Assembly: GCA_963969595.1 (NCBI GenBank)
Contig: OZ018417.1
Location: forward strand, 17,920,501-17,984,500
Direction: 5' to 3'
Origin: Neckera pumila
Lineage: Eukaryota; Streptophyta; Bryopsida; Hypnales; Neckeraceae
Length of the DNA stretch: 64,000 nt
The notes under the pieces: generated by a model
What the model was told of the DNA's origin: nothing
The model's database searches: none
What the model saw: only the letters and a program-made list of their open reading frames with translations
Shown here: positions 33,479 to 45,072 of the stretch, piece by piece
Layout: every line of letters starts with the position of its first letter
How positions within the stretch are numbered: the first letter of the stretch is position 1
Position numbers and translations under genes: made by a program

Positions 33479-34789
33479 TTTTGCCTTCGGTTTTTTTGTA
33501 GTAGTTTTGAGTATGCATATTGAAAGCTTGCTTGGGTCAAATTTTTATTTAGGTTGCATTGAACATCTACAATGTTCTTCATGGATTGTAGTGATATAAA
33601 ATTTAGACCATTGTGATTTATAAATTTTACAACATGGTCAATGAAATTACTATAAGAAAAACATGAGATACAGAAAGGAGTTTTTTTGTGGGACAAAGGT
33701 AGTACATGTTACTAGAAGAAAAATAGGAGAACCACATTATATAACATTTGTTTTTCCAATACAAAAATTTATCATAAATACTAAAAGTGGGACTAACTAA
33801 TACTTCTCTCCTATCAGTGAGAATTGGCTTCTCTTTATGTTTGTTGTCATTAGGGGTGATTTCATGTACTAGTAGTGACTCCACAAATGAAACTAGATTT
33901 ATAAAGCGCTCACTGTCAAAATTTTGGCAAAAATGCAGCTCTGGAGCAAACCACAGCAATACCAATCTCGTAAACGCCACTACATGGGTAGGGAACGGCA
34001 GGGGAACTTTGGCCAAGGGAACCAGGGAGGAGCTGCAGGGGACATCCACCGCGCCTGGGCCGTGATCCCAACTGGGCTGCCGCAGGCGGCTCCAAAGCGG
34101 CACAAGGTGGAAAGGGCCTGTCGTCGTAGACTCCCTGTCCGCAGCAGACTCCCGGCCCTGCCACCCTCTGTGCGCAGCGGAGAGATAGTTTTTAGCAGCC
34201 CAGCCAAAAATATGTGCTGGTTCTTGTTTGTTGTTTTTTAGAGAACGTTTTTTATTCTTTTAAGAAAAAAATTTCAACTATATTATAAATGGAGGGTATA
34301 TCCAACTTTTCGCCGTTTGGATTGCATTCTATCCATTTTTTTCATGTAAAAAAAAATCGTGAACTTCTCCTTGTGCAAATGCTTTTTCTATCACCTCCTA
34401 GCCTTCAAAGATTTTTTACTATATGTTCTAAACCTCCAATTGATTTGAAAATTGTTCCACACAAAGCTAACATGCTCTCGTACATGTAAAAATTAAAGCT
34501 CAACTTGGTGTAGACCAATTTGTCCAGCCTAAGCTTGGTCAAACAAAAGTACAACTTCCAGGCAACAAAGAAAAAAACTATTTACCCAACTTTGACAGCT
34601 CATATCTTCCAATCTGTGCGGTCAAACTTGGTGAAATTTTTACCACATAACCTCAAACAAGTGAACTACAAGATCCTATAGTTAGATTTTGGAAAAAGTC
34701 ATTTTTTGGCTTCTATAACTGAATGCAGCTCAAATGACAGTTTTCACAGCCTTCTAGCAAAAAACTGCCCTCGGTCCTTTAGGGGTTAA

Positions 34790-35407
34790 TGTTGGCTTGG
34801 TGAGCAACTCTGTGCCTAATAAGTGATGTGAAAGTTATGGAGTATTTGGTTTCAAGCAATCTTAGCAAATAATATATTGAATTTGATTTTGAATTTAACT
34901 TTTACATTTTAAAAGAAAACTCCACAAGGTTAATTCACTTGCTAGAACAATCTCACAATTGGGATTAGTGTGTTTCAATTCCATTTTAGAACTATTAACA
35001 ATTTAGTTTTTCTTTCTATTTCTATCCACTTCAACTCAACAATTTTTGAAATAATGAAAATAAAAAGGGGGGAGTATTTTTTTTCAAATTTTCAACTCAA
35101 TTATTTCATATAAAAACTACTAATGAATAAATTTGTGTTCAAAAACTTTAGGTTAAAAGGATTCAAAGACTTATAATCTAATTATACCAGATTTAAGAAA
35201 AAGAAATGTTTTCTTCACTTGAAACACTTAATTTTGTAATCTCTATGATCAAAGCTTCTAAAACTTCTTCTAGACATTCTTATACTAGTCTAATGCAAGA
35301 TCCTATGGTTGCATAAAAAAAACAAATGTGTAAATTTTGTGCTTTTTGCATTAGAAATGATAGTTTGGAGTGCTTCTAATGAAAACACAGCCTTGGAACT
35401 TTAGGAG
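34790..35407. mobile_element. Remnant of an older piggyBac-type element (right part)
   Basis: The stretch resembles family 1 interiors (GTGATGTGAAAGTTATGGAG; AGATCCTATGGTTGCAT) and ends GGAACTTTAGGAG followed by TTAA (35408-35411). The left end is missing. The duplicate lies at 40866-42422 and there carries a younger element inserted at its TTAA. Confidence 0.65.
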
Positions 35408-36193
35408 TTAAATCTACATTTATTACACATCTTTTGTATATATATTATATAAATAAGGTACACTATTCTAATGCATTTTCTTTATAAAGACAATATAACA
35501 AAGTACTCAGCCTTTTCAAGAGTTGGCAATTTTAATAGATTAACAATTGGAGTGTTCAAACCCTCAAATTGAAGACTACCAAAATTCTTGGTTGGCCAAG
35601 CTTGTAATTTGAAATTAAAACAACATACATTTGAAGAAATATGATTTACATGGCCTAGGTAATGGCTCACAAGAAGACCCACATGACCAATTACAGTTCA
35701 TTCATTATCATGTTAGTATCCATTTTTCAAAGTCAAATGATCTTACATTAACCCTTGAAGGGCTTGAAAGCCTTTTGCGGTTGTATAGTATATTATGAAT
35801 TGGTCATTTTGATTCAAACATTGACCAAATACTTTTTAGTATAAAGTAAATTAATGATCATTCATGATAATACGTAAATAATAATGTATCATATAGCAGT
35901 GTAAACATTTCATATATAAAACCATAAAAATTTAAGCGTTTTTAGGCTAAATATGGATTGTATAGAAGGATCCCAAGGGTGTTTCAAGGGTTTATCAATG
36001 CAAGCTAAAAAAATCACAAATTTGTACGAGGTTCTATAAAATTTATCATTTGCAGTGACACTAATTTTACAACTGATCAACTAAGGGCCAACTTACAAAT
36101 GAGCCTAATGGGCAGAAAAAGCAACTAAAAGACAAGAACAGTTCTACCAATGATCGATAAGCGTGGCAAAAAGAGGAGAGTGAGTTCCACCAA

Positions 36194-36490
36194 TATCAGT
36201 ATGGAATACACCTATAGAAGGAACATAAAAGTGCTTGCTATATTTTGGTATTGTTGACCGCACCCACTCACCGATACATATAAACTGGCCCTAGTTTTGG
36301 GAGCAACTTTGCTAATATGATAAGTCAATGGGTACTTGTGCACGTGTGTTTTGTTCTTGTCGGTCATCTCTCTCCTCGTCAACGCAAAACCATGTTCCTG
36401 CTAGTGATGCAAAAAGCTTCCATCCTAATATATCAATATGGAATACACCTGTAGAAGGAACAGAAAAGTGCTTGCTATATTTTGGTATTG
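36194..36490 (+). repeat. Local direct repeat of about 57 bp
   Basis: ATGGAATACACCTATAGAAG (about 36200) recurs as ATGGAATACACCTGTAGAAG (about 36439) with the following AACA-AAAGTGCTTGCTATATT. The second copy begins exactly where homology to duplication copy 2 ends. Confidence 0.75.
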
Positions 36491-37276
36491 TATTGGTATG
36501 TTACTCAGTAGATTCTAGCATGGGATTTTTGGCAAACAATTTTTCTATACAACTATTTGTTCATTTGTATGTTTAGTCCTAGAATTAGTAAAAAAAATTG
36601 ACCACACCATAATGTATTGCTACTATCCCGGTATAGTAGCTTATATTAATAATGTGTGGATGAATTTGGTAGATGAGGACTCTGGAGAGGAAAAGGCAAT
36701 CTTTGTGAATGCTACTAAATGTTATGTGGTGTTTGGATTTAGGAACAATTCAGGATGGGAGGCTCAATTTTTAGCTTTTTTTTAATTTATTGTAGGTAGT
36801 GCCAAAAGTAATCTTCACTAGAGTGAAGAAGCTATTTTCACCCATAGAAATAGATGAAACCTACAATATATGAATGAAAATTTATTTATTCATCCAAAAG
36901 AGTGTATACTCATCCCAATTAACTCATGATCCTATATTTTTGCATTATTTTACAATTTCATCCAATGTGAAAGCAAGAATATATCACCAAAGTATTCCTT
37001 GAAAAAAATCATCGCTTTTCAACAAAAAATTGCTAAAAAAAACACTCCTAAGATGCTATGATATAGATTTTATGAATAAAGGAAGCACCTACATTACGTC
37101 CTTCTTGATCTTGATCCACTTGTAAAATAAAATATGATAGTATCATTGGATCCATTGACCAATTTCCATTAGAGAAAAAATGGGGCATCTTGAGTTGAAC
37201 CAACAGATCAAATAAAAAAATATTATTATTTTTGATAAAAAAAATAAATTCATTTTAATTTTAATTTTTTAGGGCG
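36430..37276. other. AT-rich spacer between the duplication copies
   Basis: No gene or recognisable repeat apart from the local direct repeat. Confidence 0.5.
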
Positions 37277-38046
37277 CTAGTAGGTGATTGTAAGAAACAC
37301 TTGTCCTATTTTTTGTCCCCTTGCCCTTGGACGGGTGGTTTTTTGCTCAAAACTTTTGCATAGTTTGTCCATTTGGCGTGAATTTAGAAGAAAGGTACAT
37401 ATGGTAGTTGTAGACATTGAGAATTTTTTTCAATTCTTTTAAAATTAATTTACTACTTTTAAATTGCCCCCAATTGAGTGTCTATTTTGGCCATTTTGGA
37501 GGGTTTTAGTCCTATTTTTTACCCAAAAATGCGAATTGAAGCCAAAAATTAGACATGTTGAAGGTCTACTAACATTACAAGGATTGACAATGAATTTTAA
37601 TGAAAATAGTAACATGTCAGTTGTCCACATAGGGTCAAAGTGACCTTCCTTTGTGCAAAGGTTACAAAGAGGGAAAAAAATTCCTACATTAGTTTTTTGG
37701 TGCAATGTGAGCGCAATCTTCTCTAGCAAAATGCAATTTTTTTCTTTTTCTTTTTTTGTATTTTTTTTTTAATTATTAAAAATGAAAAAGGTGCATAGAC
37801 CCCTATTCTGCTATTTTCTGCTCCCAATGGCTTCTGTAGTACTTCGCAACAGTCTATAGTACTGCATAGAACTACATAGTACTGAATTGACAGTTGCAAT
37901 CTGCAAACCCCTTGAATTGACGGTTGAGATTTGCAGGGGCTCTGCGGAATCATAGTACTGCATGATACTACATAGTACTGCCAATCTTATGGCCAAAAAC
38001 TGCGTTTTGAGCCAAAAACGTGAAGTGTTTCTTGCAATCACCCTAG
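37277..38046. mobile_element. 770-bp element with inverted ends CTAG..GGTGATTG..AAGAAACACTT
   Basis: Left end CTAGTAGGTGATTGTAAGAA (37277-37296) matches the inverted right end CTAGGGTGATTGCAAGAAAC (from 38046) over about 25 bases. The interior has several TAGTACTGCATAG-like words (37850-37980) arranged partly as inverted repeats. The superfamily is unknown. Confidence 0.65.
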
Positions 38047-38320
38047 TTCATAGTCTAGAGGCCATATAGAGGCCCCAAATTTTCTCTTATGCAACTTCAT
38101 CAACAAAACACATAATCAATCATACAAGAAAATAATCTCTTGTTTGCTATTTGGTTGTCATTTAGTCCCAGTTGTACAATTTAGCCATAGGGAGTTTTGC
38201 TATTCATTTTTCTTGTGGCCAATATTCCCTTACCCACATTCCAAGTGCAAAATCATTTTCACCATGGAGTTTGTTTATTTTAATACCATATGGATCATTT
38301 GCTTTAAAAAAATCCAAAAA

Positions 38321-38683
38321 CATTCACTAGAGGTCAAATAATTGTGCAAGACTTTCCATTTTTGCACAAAATTCCAAAAATAAACATCTATACTTCTGTT
38401 TTAAACAGAATAATTCTCTATCATCCATCGGCCACTTTTTGCAAGGTCAACATCACTCTTTGCTAGTGATATCACCTTGAGCTAATGTTTTATGTTGAAT
38501 GTACACCACTACAAAATTGGTTTGTGTACAGTCACCAAGAAAATGACCTACAAGGAGATTTTATCATTATCAATTAGAATAGACTAGTTGTCAGTCTTCT
38601 TGTGGTCATTTTCTTTATCTATATATACTATATTTATACTAGTAAAATGACCATGTTTGTATATGTGCTTTGAAAATTCTTGG
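38321..38683 (-). repeat. Inverted duplicate unit, partner of 23424-24378
   Basis: About 363 bp, reverse complement of the left unit, with an uninterrupted TTTTAAACAG where the left unit carries the foldback MITE. Confidence 0.75.
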
Positions 38684-39300
38684 TCGAATTTGAATATCAA
38701 ATTCTCCATTCTCGCAATAACCCAAAAAGTCTTTCATTGGACCCATTGTGTTCGCCACTACTTTTCAAGGGTTAGGAAATTTCATCACACATATTATCCC
38801 CTAATAAAACACTCAACTATCTAATGGGTGGGTTATGAATGTTATAAATAATATACTTCAACCAATTAGTATTCATTGAAGAAGCTTCAATAAACATCAT
38901 ATAACACATCAATGAAAATAAAATAAAAAATACGCTTTACATAAATCAATGACGTAGATATTTAGGAAGAATTTTCATTTTTTATAATAAATTTTCATTG
39001 TAACCTTATTATCTTTAGATTGAATACTTAGGAAATAACCCCTAGAAGTGGCTTTAGTATGGAGAGAAATGCATATCTGGAGCTTTTTAGGCAAAATAAA
39101 TTGTGGTATAAGAAAGATTTAGACATTTGATCTTCTTTTTTGTATTTTTCTTTTCCTTTTTCTTGCCACCCCTCCATGAATTGATTTAGAAACTTGCACA
39201 AAAATCACAAACCATTGACTAACCATGCAAGTCATATTGTTGAAGAAAAGTCCAACTCAGGATTTGTTTTTAGAACACATGGATGCAATTCATCTATTTT
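38684..39300. other. AT-rich stretch without recognised content
   Basis: Nothing beyond AT-rich DNA was identified. Confidence 0.5.
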
Positions 39301-39502
39301 GGTGAGCTTCTTATAAATCCCAGCTAAGGATATAATTCATGAAAACGGGGTACTTTACTTGTGCAAGGGGGGTAGGGACCTTTTTTCTTCTTTTTTTTGA
39401 AAACAAATGGATGGATGGGGGTGAGGACCGACCCGCCTTTGCAAGAATGTTGTTACAAGTCAATTGCCATTCCAGAGGCTTTGGGATTCCTGAATCTGAG
39501 TT

Positions 39503-39976
39503 TTGACTTCGGAAGCCCTAGTGAGAAGAAATTCTGTTATTAATACAAGGAATGATGATTGCACCCTTGAAACATCAATACATGCACTCCGGACACTTTT
39601 CCGTGAAAAAACTCTTTTCGACCAATCATGCAAATGGCGGTGGCGGCGGCGGCATGGAGTGTGGGTGTTTGACAAAGAAGATGGTCGGACATGGGTTCCG
39701 ATGGAGTTTGTGTTTGTCCTGTTTCATTGGGACTTCAGTTCAGTCTTTACACTCCACAAGAAAATCAATCAATCACTCACCGCAGTCTTCAAAAGTTCGT
39801 CTGTCTGTGGGTTCTGTCTATATTCCGGTTTTATGGCCATCCCCAATCACGAAATCTGGTCGTCTCTTATCCACATGGATAGTCATGTTCTCATCAGTGA
39901 TCCCAGAACTAGTTTATGGAGTTTAGTGCAATATGCTACCTGCAAGACAAAAATTAGAAAAGAAAGGATTTTGTAA
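39503..39976 (+). CDS. Hypothetical ORF, duplicate of 25029-25391 (157 aa)
   Basis: It has the same reading frame as the copy 1 ORF, with a few substitutions, extended through HMDSHVLISDPRTSLWSLVQ to a TAA. The longer form is probably ancestral because the shorter one is cut by an insertion. No recognised domain and no neighbouring exon evidence. Confidence 0.25.
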   Translation: MTSEALVRRNSVINTRNDDCTLETSIHALRTLFREKTLFDQSCKWRWRRRHGVWVFDKEDGRTWVPMEFVFVLFHWDFSSVFTLHKKINQSLTAVFKSSSVCGFCLYSGFMAIPNHEIWSSLIHMDSHVLISDPRTSLWSLVQYATCKTKIRKERIL

Positions 39977-40215
39977 GTTGTAAAGGATGATTGGGAATAC
40001 TAAAACCCAAAACTGACTAAATAGATGCTAATTCCAATGTGGAAGAAGTAACAAATTGGATATCAAATTCTTCTTGTTATTGTAGTCTTGGCTAAAAACT
40101 AAAGTTTTTGATGATTTTCAGTCCAATGTATATTTAGCTACTGAAATTTTTAAGTAGCAATGGAGAGAATTTTAGCCAGTTCTGTGAACGTTGGTTCTCA
40201 TCCTTCATATAAGGT

Positions 40216-40490
40216 GGGTACCCAAAAACCGCCACTAATTGCTACTATACCTAATTACTATTATTAGACTGCTCAGATTTTTATATTTTCTTATTGGCAA
40301 GTGAAAGAAGGTTCCACTACACCAAAGAACGCGGCATTTGGATACTATATGCAAAAGTTACGAAGGAACAAAATTTGGTTTTCAAAGCGTTTTTTCCACA
40401 TGTTGGGTACATAATTAATTCTGGAAATCTTCACAAAGTGTAAATGGCGGTTTAAAGTCAGTGGCGCATTTAGAAGTGCCTACCTTAGGG
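40216..40490. mobile_element. Small element of the AAAAGCGCC-end family, copy in duplication 2
   Basis: Duplicate of 26895-27172 and diverged relative of 49028-49303. Confidence 0.6.
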
Positions 40491-41010
40491 CCTCTTTACA
40501 TACTCTATTGGTGGACAAACTTCCCAAGGGATGCCTACTAAGGTCCAAGTGAGCAATTGCACTTTCACGTGGTCCCAATGGGTGGGGAGGGTGCTAAGAA
40601 TTTCACACGTATTGATTCTTGGATCAAGATTGACTAGTCTCAACCAAGGGGATTGTTCACACGTATTGATTTTGGGTGAGGATTGACCAGTCTCGACCAA
40701 TAGGATTGGCCACTTGGTTTTGCTGAAACATGAAATCCAACTTTTCCACTCACCTATCCATCCCAACAAGGCAATCAATGGAGCCTATTTTGTCTTATTA
40801 CTTCAATTAGTACAAATCACTAGAGCAGGCCTCACATGTATAGAGGACCCTTAGGAGATATTTAATGCTGGCTTGGTGAGTAGCTTTGTGCTGAATAAGT
40901 GATGTGAAAGTTATGGAGCATCTGGTTTTCAAGCAATCATAGCAAATAATATATTGAATTTGATTCTAAATTTAACTTTTACAATATTGAAAAAAACTCC
41001 ACGAGGTTAA

Positions 41011-41932
41011 CCCCTAAAGGACCAAGGCCTTTTTTTTGCCCAAAAATTCTCAAAACTACCATTTCTAGAGCAAAGCGTAAAAAAAATTTAGAGACTAATT
41101 TTTTTTTGAACATCTAACCGTAGGATCTTATACCTAACTAGTATGAGAATGTGTGGGAAAAATTTCAGAATTTTTGACTGCATAGATTGCAAGATATCTG
41201 CGTTTGGAGTGAAAAAAACAAGTTTTTCAGCACATTGTGGGACTAGATTTTTTGACTTTGAACATTTTTAACTTAAATTTTTCACACTACAGAGTTTTAA
41301 GCTTTAAATCTTTCTAGTGGAGATTTGAGTTTAGAATCTAGGAAGAAAAAAGAAATTCAAAAAACTTAATTTTCATTCTTAAAAAAAATTGTTAAATAGA
41401 AGTAGGTACAAAATAGAAAGAAAATCTAAAATATTAATATCTTTTAGATGGAATTAAAATGCACTAATCCCAATGGTGAGATTGTTCTAGCACAAAAACT
41501 AAACCATGTGGAACTTTTTTTTTTTAAGAACTGCAACAATTGCATTCCAAAATGAATCCTACAAGTTAATTTTTCAAGAAGATGCTCTAATTGCCCAAAA
41601 AACAAGATTGTCCATAACTTTCTCATAAAAAATCCAGATGAAATGAATCAAAGCTTTCCAAATAGACAAAAATATAATCTATAAGGAAAAAAAAAAAAAT
41701 TTAAAATGTATATTTTGCAAAAATTTTTTGCTGCCCCCTCTCCCTTGTTTTGAGCTTATTTGGGCGTAACTTTTGTTCCCGGGCACCGATTGAAAAAAAA
41801 TTATATTCCCACAAAGCTTATTAGTTTCTCTATCTCCAAAAAAAGTTTCAGAAAATTATAATAAAAATTCAGCCCATAGGTACCTGCCCAAAATCCCATT
41901 TGTCCCCCAAAGGGACAATGGTCCTTTAGAAG
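41011..41932. mobile_element. piggyBac-type MITE (family 1, reversed), 922 bp
   Basis: Flanked by TTAA (41007-41010 and 41933-41936). Left end CCCCTAAAGGACCAAGGCCT, right end GGACAATGGTCCTTTAGAAG. Copy 1 shows the empty TTAA at 34930-34933 within CACAAGGTTAATTCACTTGC. Confidence 0.93.
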
Positions 41933-42459
41933 TTAATTTCACTTGCTAGAACAATCTCACAATTGGGATTAGTGTGTTTCAATTCCATCTTAGAAATATT
42001 AACAATTTTGTTTTTCTTTCTATTTCTATCTACTTCAATTTAACAAATTTTTGAAATAATGAAAATAAAAAAGGGGGGAGTATTATTTTTCAAATTTCCA
42101 ACTCAATTATTTCATATAAAAACTACTAATGAATAAAATTTGTGTTAAAAAACTTTAGGTTAAAAGGATTCAAAGACTTATAATCTAATCATACCAGATT
42201 TAAAAAATAAATAGAAATATTTTCTTCATTTGAAACACTTAATAATTTTGTAATCTCTATGATCAAAGCTTCTAAAACTTCTTCTAGACATTCTTATACT
42301 AGTCTAGTGCAAGATCCTATGGTTGCATAAAAAAACAAATGTGTAAATTTTATGCTTTCTGCATTAGCCGAATGATAGTTTCAAGTGCTTCTAATGAAAA
42401 CACGGCCTTGGGACTTTAGGAGTTAATTGTACATTTACTATACATCTTTTGTATATATA

Positions 42460-42940
42460 CTAGCGATTGGCGATTGCTTTGCTACTCATTAATATATTGA
42501 CATCCTCATACAACATTCTTTGAAAACATTTCTATAGTGCAATATAAAGTAGTTAAAGAAAATCTTTATATCATAATTTTTACAAAATAACCTTTGCAAA
42601 GATGAAAACATTGCAATAAGAATAAATTAATCAAGTGAACAATGTAAGTAGAATCTTCACATTTGAATGTGTAGAGCAATGCTAGCGGTTGATGCTTCCT
42701 TATTCTTTAATACAACATTTTAAAAAGACATGGAATTATCTATAGTTTTGTTGTTTGAAAAATTTCCTTGAATTTTTTTCAGAAGTATCCATTTGATTTT
42801 CAAATATTTCACAAAAAGAATACATAATATATAGTAGAAAGTATCCTATGGCTATTACAAAAGCAATTGAATTACTATAATATTATTCAAAATTGAATTA
42901 TGATATTGTAGAGGTCGTTGTGATTTTAGTAGTATGATGA
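42460..42940. other. 481-bp segment present only in duplication copy 2
   Basis: Copy 1 reads GTATATATATTATATAAATA at the corresponding place (about 35438). The segment begins CTAGCGATTGGCGATTG and ends GTAGTATGATGA. No inverted ends were found. It is an insertion in copy 2 or a deletion in copy 1. Confidence 0.7.
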
Positions 42941-43822
42941 TTATATATATAAGGTACACCATTCAATGCATTTTCTTTATAAAGACAACATAACAAAATT
43001 CTCAGCCTTTTCAAGAGTTGGCGTTTTTAATAGATTAACAATTGGAGCGTTCAAACCCTCAAATTGAAGACTACCAAAATACTTGGTTGGCCAAGCGTGC
43101 AATTTGAAATTAGAACAACATACATTTGAGGAAACATGATTTACATGGCCTAGGTAATGGCTCACAAGAAGACCCACATGACCAATTACAGTTCATTCAT
43201 TATCATGTTAGTACCCATTTTTCAAAATCAAATGATCTTATATTAACCCTTGAAGGGCTTGAAAGCCTTTTGCGGTTGTATAGTATATTATGAGTTGGTC
43301 ATTTTGATTCAAACATTGACCAAATACTTTTTAGTATAAAGTAAATTAATGATCATTCATGATAATACGTAAATAATAATGATCATAATTCATATATTAA
43401 ACCATAATAATTGAAGAGTTTTAAGGCTATATATGGATCATATAGAAGGATCCCAAGGGTGTTTCAAGGGTTTATCAATACAAGCTAAAGAAATCGCAAA
43501 TTTATACAAGGTTCCACAAAATTGATCATTTGCAAAGACACTAATTTTACAACTGATCAACTAAGGGCCAATTCACATGTGAGCCTAGTGGGCAGAAAAA
43601 GCAACTAAAAGACAAGAGCAGTTCCACCAATGATTGATAAGCGTGGCAAAAAGAGGAGTGAGTTCCACCAATATCAGTATGGAATACACCTATAGAAGGA
43701 ACATAAAAGTGCTTGCTATATTTTGGTATTGTTGACCGCATCCACCCACCAATACATGTAAGTTGGCCCTAATTTTGGGACCAACTTTGCTAATACGATA
43801 AGTCAATGGTACTTGTGCGCGC

Positions 43823-44218
43823 GTGTTTTGTTCTTGTCGGTCATTTCCCCCCTCGTCAACCCCAAACCATGTTCCCGCTAGTGATGCAAAAAGCTTCCAT
43901 CCTAATTTTGTTCCCCCTAATCTTGCTGCAAAGTTGAGAGTCCTCAGTCCCAATCATGCACTGAGACAGAAGGAAGAGCCTGCAGAAGAACTGCTCTGGA
44001 TTTTTTTTCCCACCACCTTGCCATTCGTACAAATGACACCGCTTTTAGCAAGCGAGGACGTGTCGCATGTCGGGGTCTTTGCCGTAAAGGTGTCGTCCCG
44101 CTTTTTTTTTTTCTTCTTCCGGCTGAAAAGATGCAAATGTTTCCCTTGGCGTGTTGGCGTCTCTCCCAAAGTCCACGACAATGCGCGACAATGCGCGACA
44201 ATGCCCGGACAATGACGT
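43823..44218 (+). CDS. Hypothetical open frame, possible exon
   Basis: The frame reads CSCRSFPPSSTPNHVPASDA, KSFHPNFVPPNLAAKLRVLS and NHALRQKEEPAEELLW before low-complexity sequence. The first 28 codons are also open in duplication copy 1. GC is higher than around it, and the minus strand is open as well (44387-43944), so the coding strand is uncertain. It contains a short CAATGCGCGA tandem (44179-44210). No family was recognised. Confidence 0.25.
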
Positions 44219-44693
44219 TGGAATTGGGAGGCCGTGAGATTGAAAGTTGAAACAGTTGGTTCTGTCGAACATTTGATCTCCCACGAGCTGATCGAGGTGC
44301 CTGACTTTGGGTGAGTTCTCCTCCGCTACCATTGACGACAGGCTTGCTGCTGCTGCAGGTCAGTCCCGTACCAAGTACACTCTGCAAACCTGGTCTCTAA
44401 TTTTTATACTTGAGAACCTGCGGTCGGAACAATAGTTTAGTTTAGTTCTCCCTTCAGTTGTGGGCTCATGGTCATCCTCTCCCGCAGATATATTGATCTC
44501 GGATTCTCAGTCCTCGATCTCGGTACCGATACTTAATTTGTAGAAGCTCCCTAGAGTAGGTCGGGTGGTTGAATATTTTTTGAGTTTTGGCTTGCAGTTT
44601 TTTGTGTTGGTGCTGGGCGAAGGAAGGAAGCGTACCGCAATGTGTCCCAAAAGCATTCACTGCAATCTGACATACAAATCAAATTCTGTGGGG
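44219..44693. other. Non-coding stretch of mixed composition
   Basis: No convincing gene. It is less AT-rich than the flanks and could be a remnant of a host gene. Confidence 0.4.
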
Positions 44694-45072
44694 AGGGAGG
44701 ACACAAAGACATGTTCACACTGATCGTCAGCATTCCTATCATTTTGGAGAGTTGGACCTCCGTCTACTTAATAGACTGAGGTAGTTAAACATGTGTCCAA
44801 CAAGGGCCCTATTTGTGCAAGATAGGTGACCTATTTTCGTGAATGAGGGAGGATGTAAAGACATGTTTGCATATTGTCAACATTCTTATCGTTTTGGAGA
44901 GTCGGAACCTCTCTTTCTTAAGTTTAGTTATACTTAGGAGTTGGACCTCTTCTACTTCAGTTTTACTTAGGTCAGTTAGGTAGGAATGTCCATTCTAAAG
45001 TATATAACTTGTTTTCGACAAGGGCCCCATTTGTGCAAGATAGGGTGACCTATTTTTGTGGATGAGGGGAGT
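44694..45072 (+). repeat. Imperfect tandem duplication (units about 153 and 224 bp)
   Basis: Both units contain AAAGACATGTT, TTTTGGAGAGT and AACAAGGGCCC-like words, and end with ATTTGTGCAAGATAGG followed by TGACCTATTTT. The second unit holds an internal extension with ACTTAGGAGTTGGACC. Confidence 0.75.

Larger units (their letters stand above)
27549..34785 (+). mobile_element. 7.2-kb piggyBac transposon carrying a decayed transposase gene
   Basis: TTAA (27545-27548) is followed by CCCCTAAAGGACCATTGTCC; the right end reads CTCGGTCCTTTAGGGG followed by TTAA (34786-34789). The second copy of the flanking duplication shows the empty site with a single TTAA (40862-40865): left flank AGAGGACCCTTAGGA and right flank TGGCTTGGTGAG are shared. 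The whole 7,237 bp is thus one insertion. It contains a piggyBac transposase pseudogene (31620-33478), a family 1 MITE nested inside (30460-31358), an unexplained ORF (28746-29304) and GC-rich patches near 27720-28020 and 33930-34200. Its ends are those of the family 1 MITEs, which look like its deletion derivatives. Confidence 0.9.
24827..36429 (+). repeat. Direct duplication of about 3.2 kb, copy 1 (expanded by insertions)
   Basis: Sequence from GGTGAGCTTCTTATAAATCC to AAAAAGCTTCCATCCTAAT recurs at 39301-43906 in the same orientation. Subtracting the insertions at 25388-25604, 25897-26831 and 27549-34785 with their duplicated TTAA leaves about 3.2 kb, the same as copy 2 after its own insertions are removed. 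The duplication therefore predates these insertions. Confidence 0.9.
39301..43906 (+). repeat. Direct duplication of about 3.2 kb, copy 2
   Basis: It matches 24827-36429 in order and orientation once insertions are removed. Private insertions here are the MITE 41011-41932 and a 481-bp segment 42460-42940. It retains empty TTAA sites at 40150-40153 and 40862-40865. Confidence 0.9.

Noticed and set aside
33627..34241. Overlapping open frames on both strands in the GC-rich patch
   Set aside because: They are open on both strands only because of high GC, with no motif or conserved frame.
43944..44387. Minus-strand 147-codon frame
   Set aside because: Arg/Ser-rich with no motif; it overlaps an equally plausible plus frame, so coding status is undecided.
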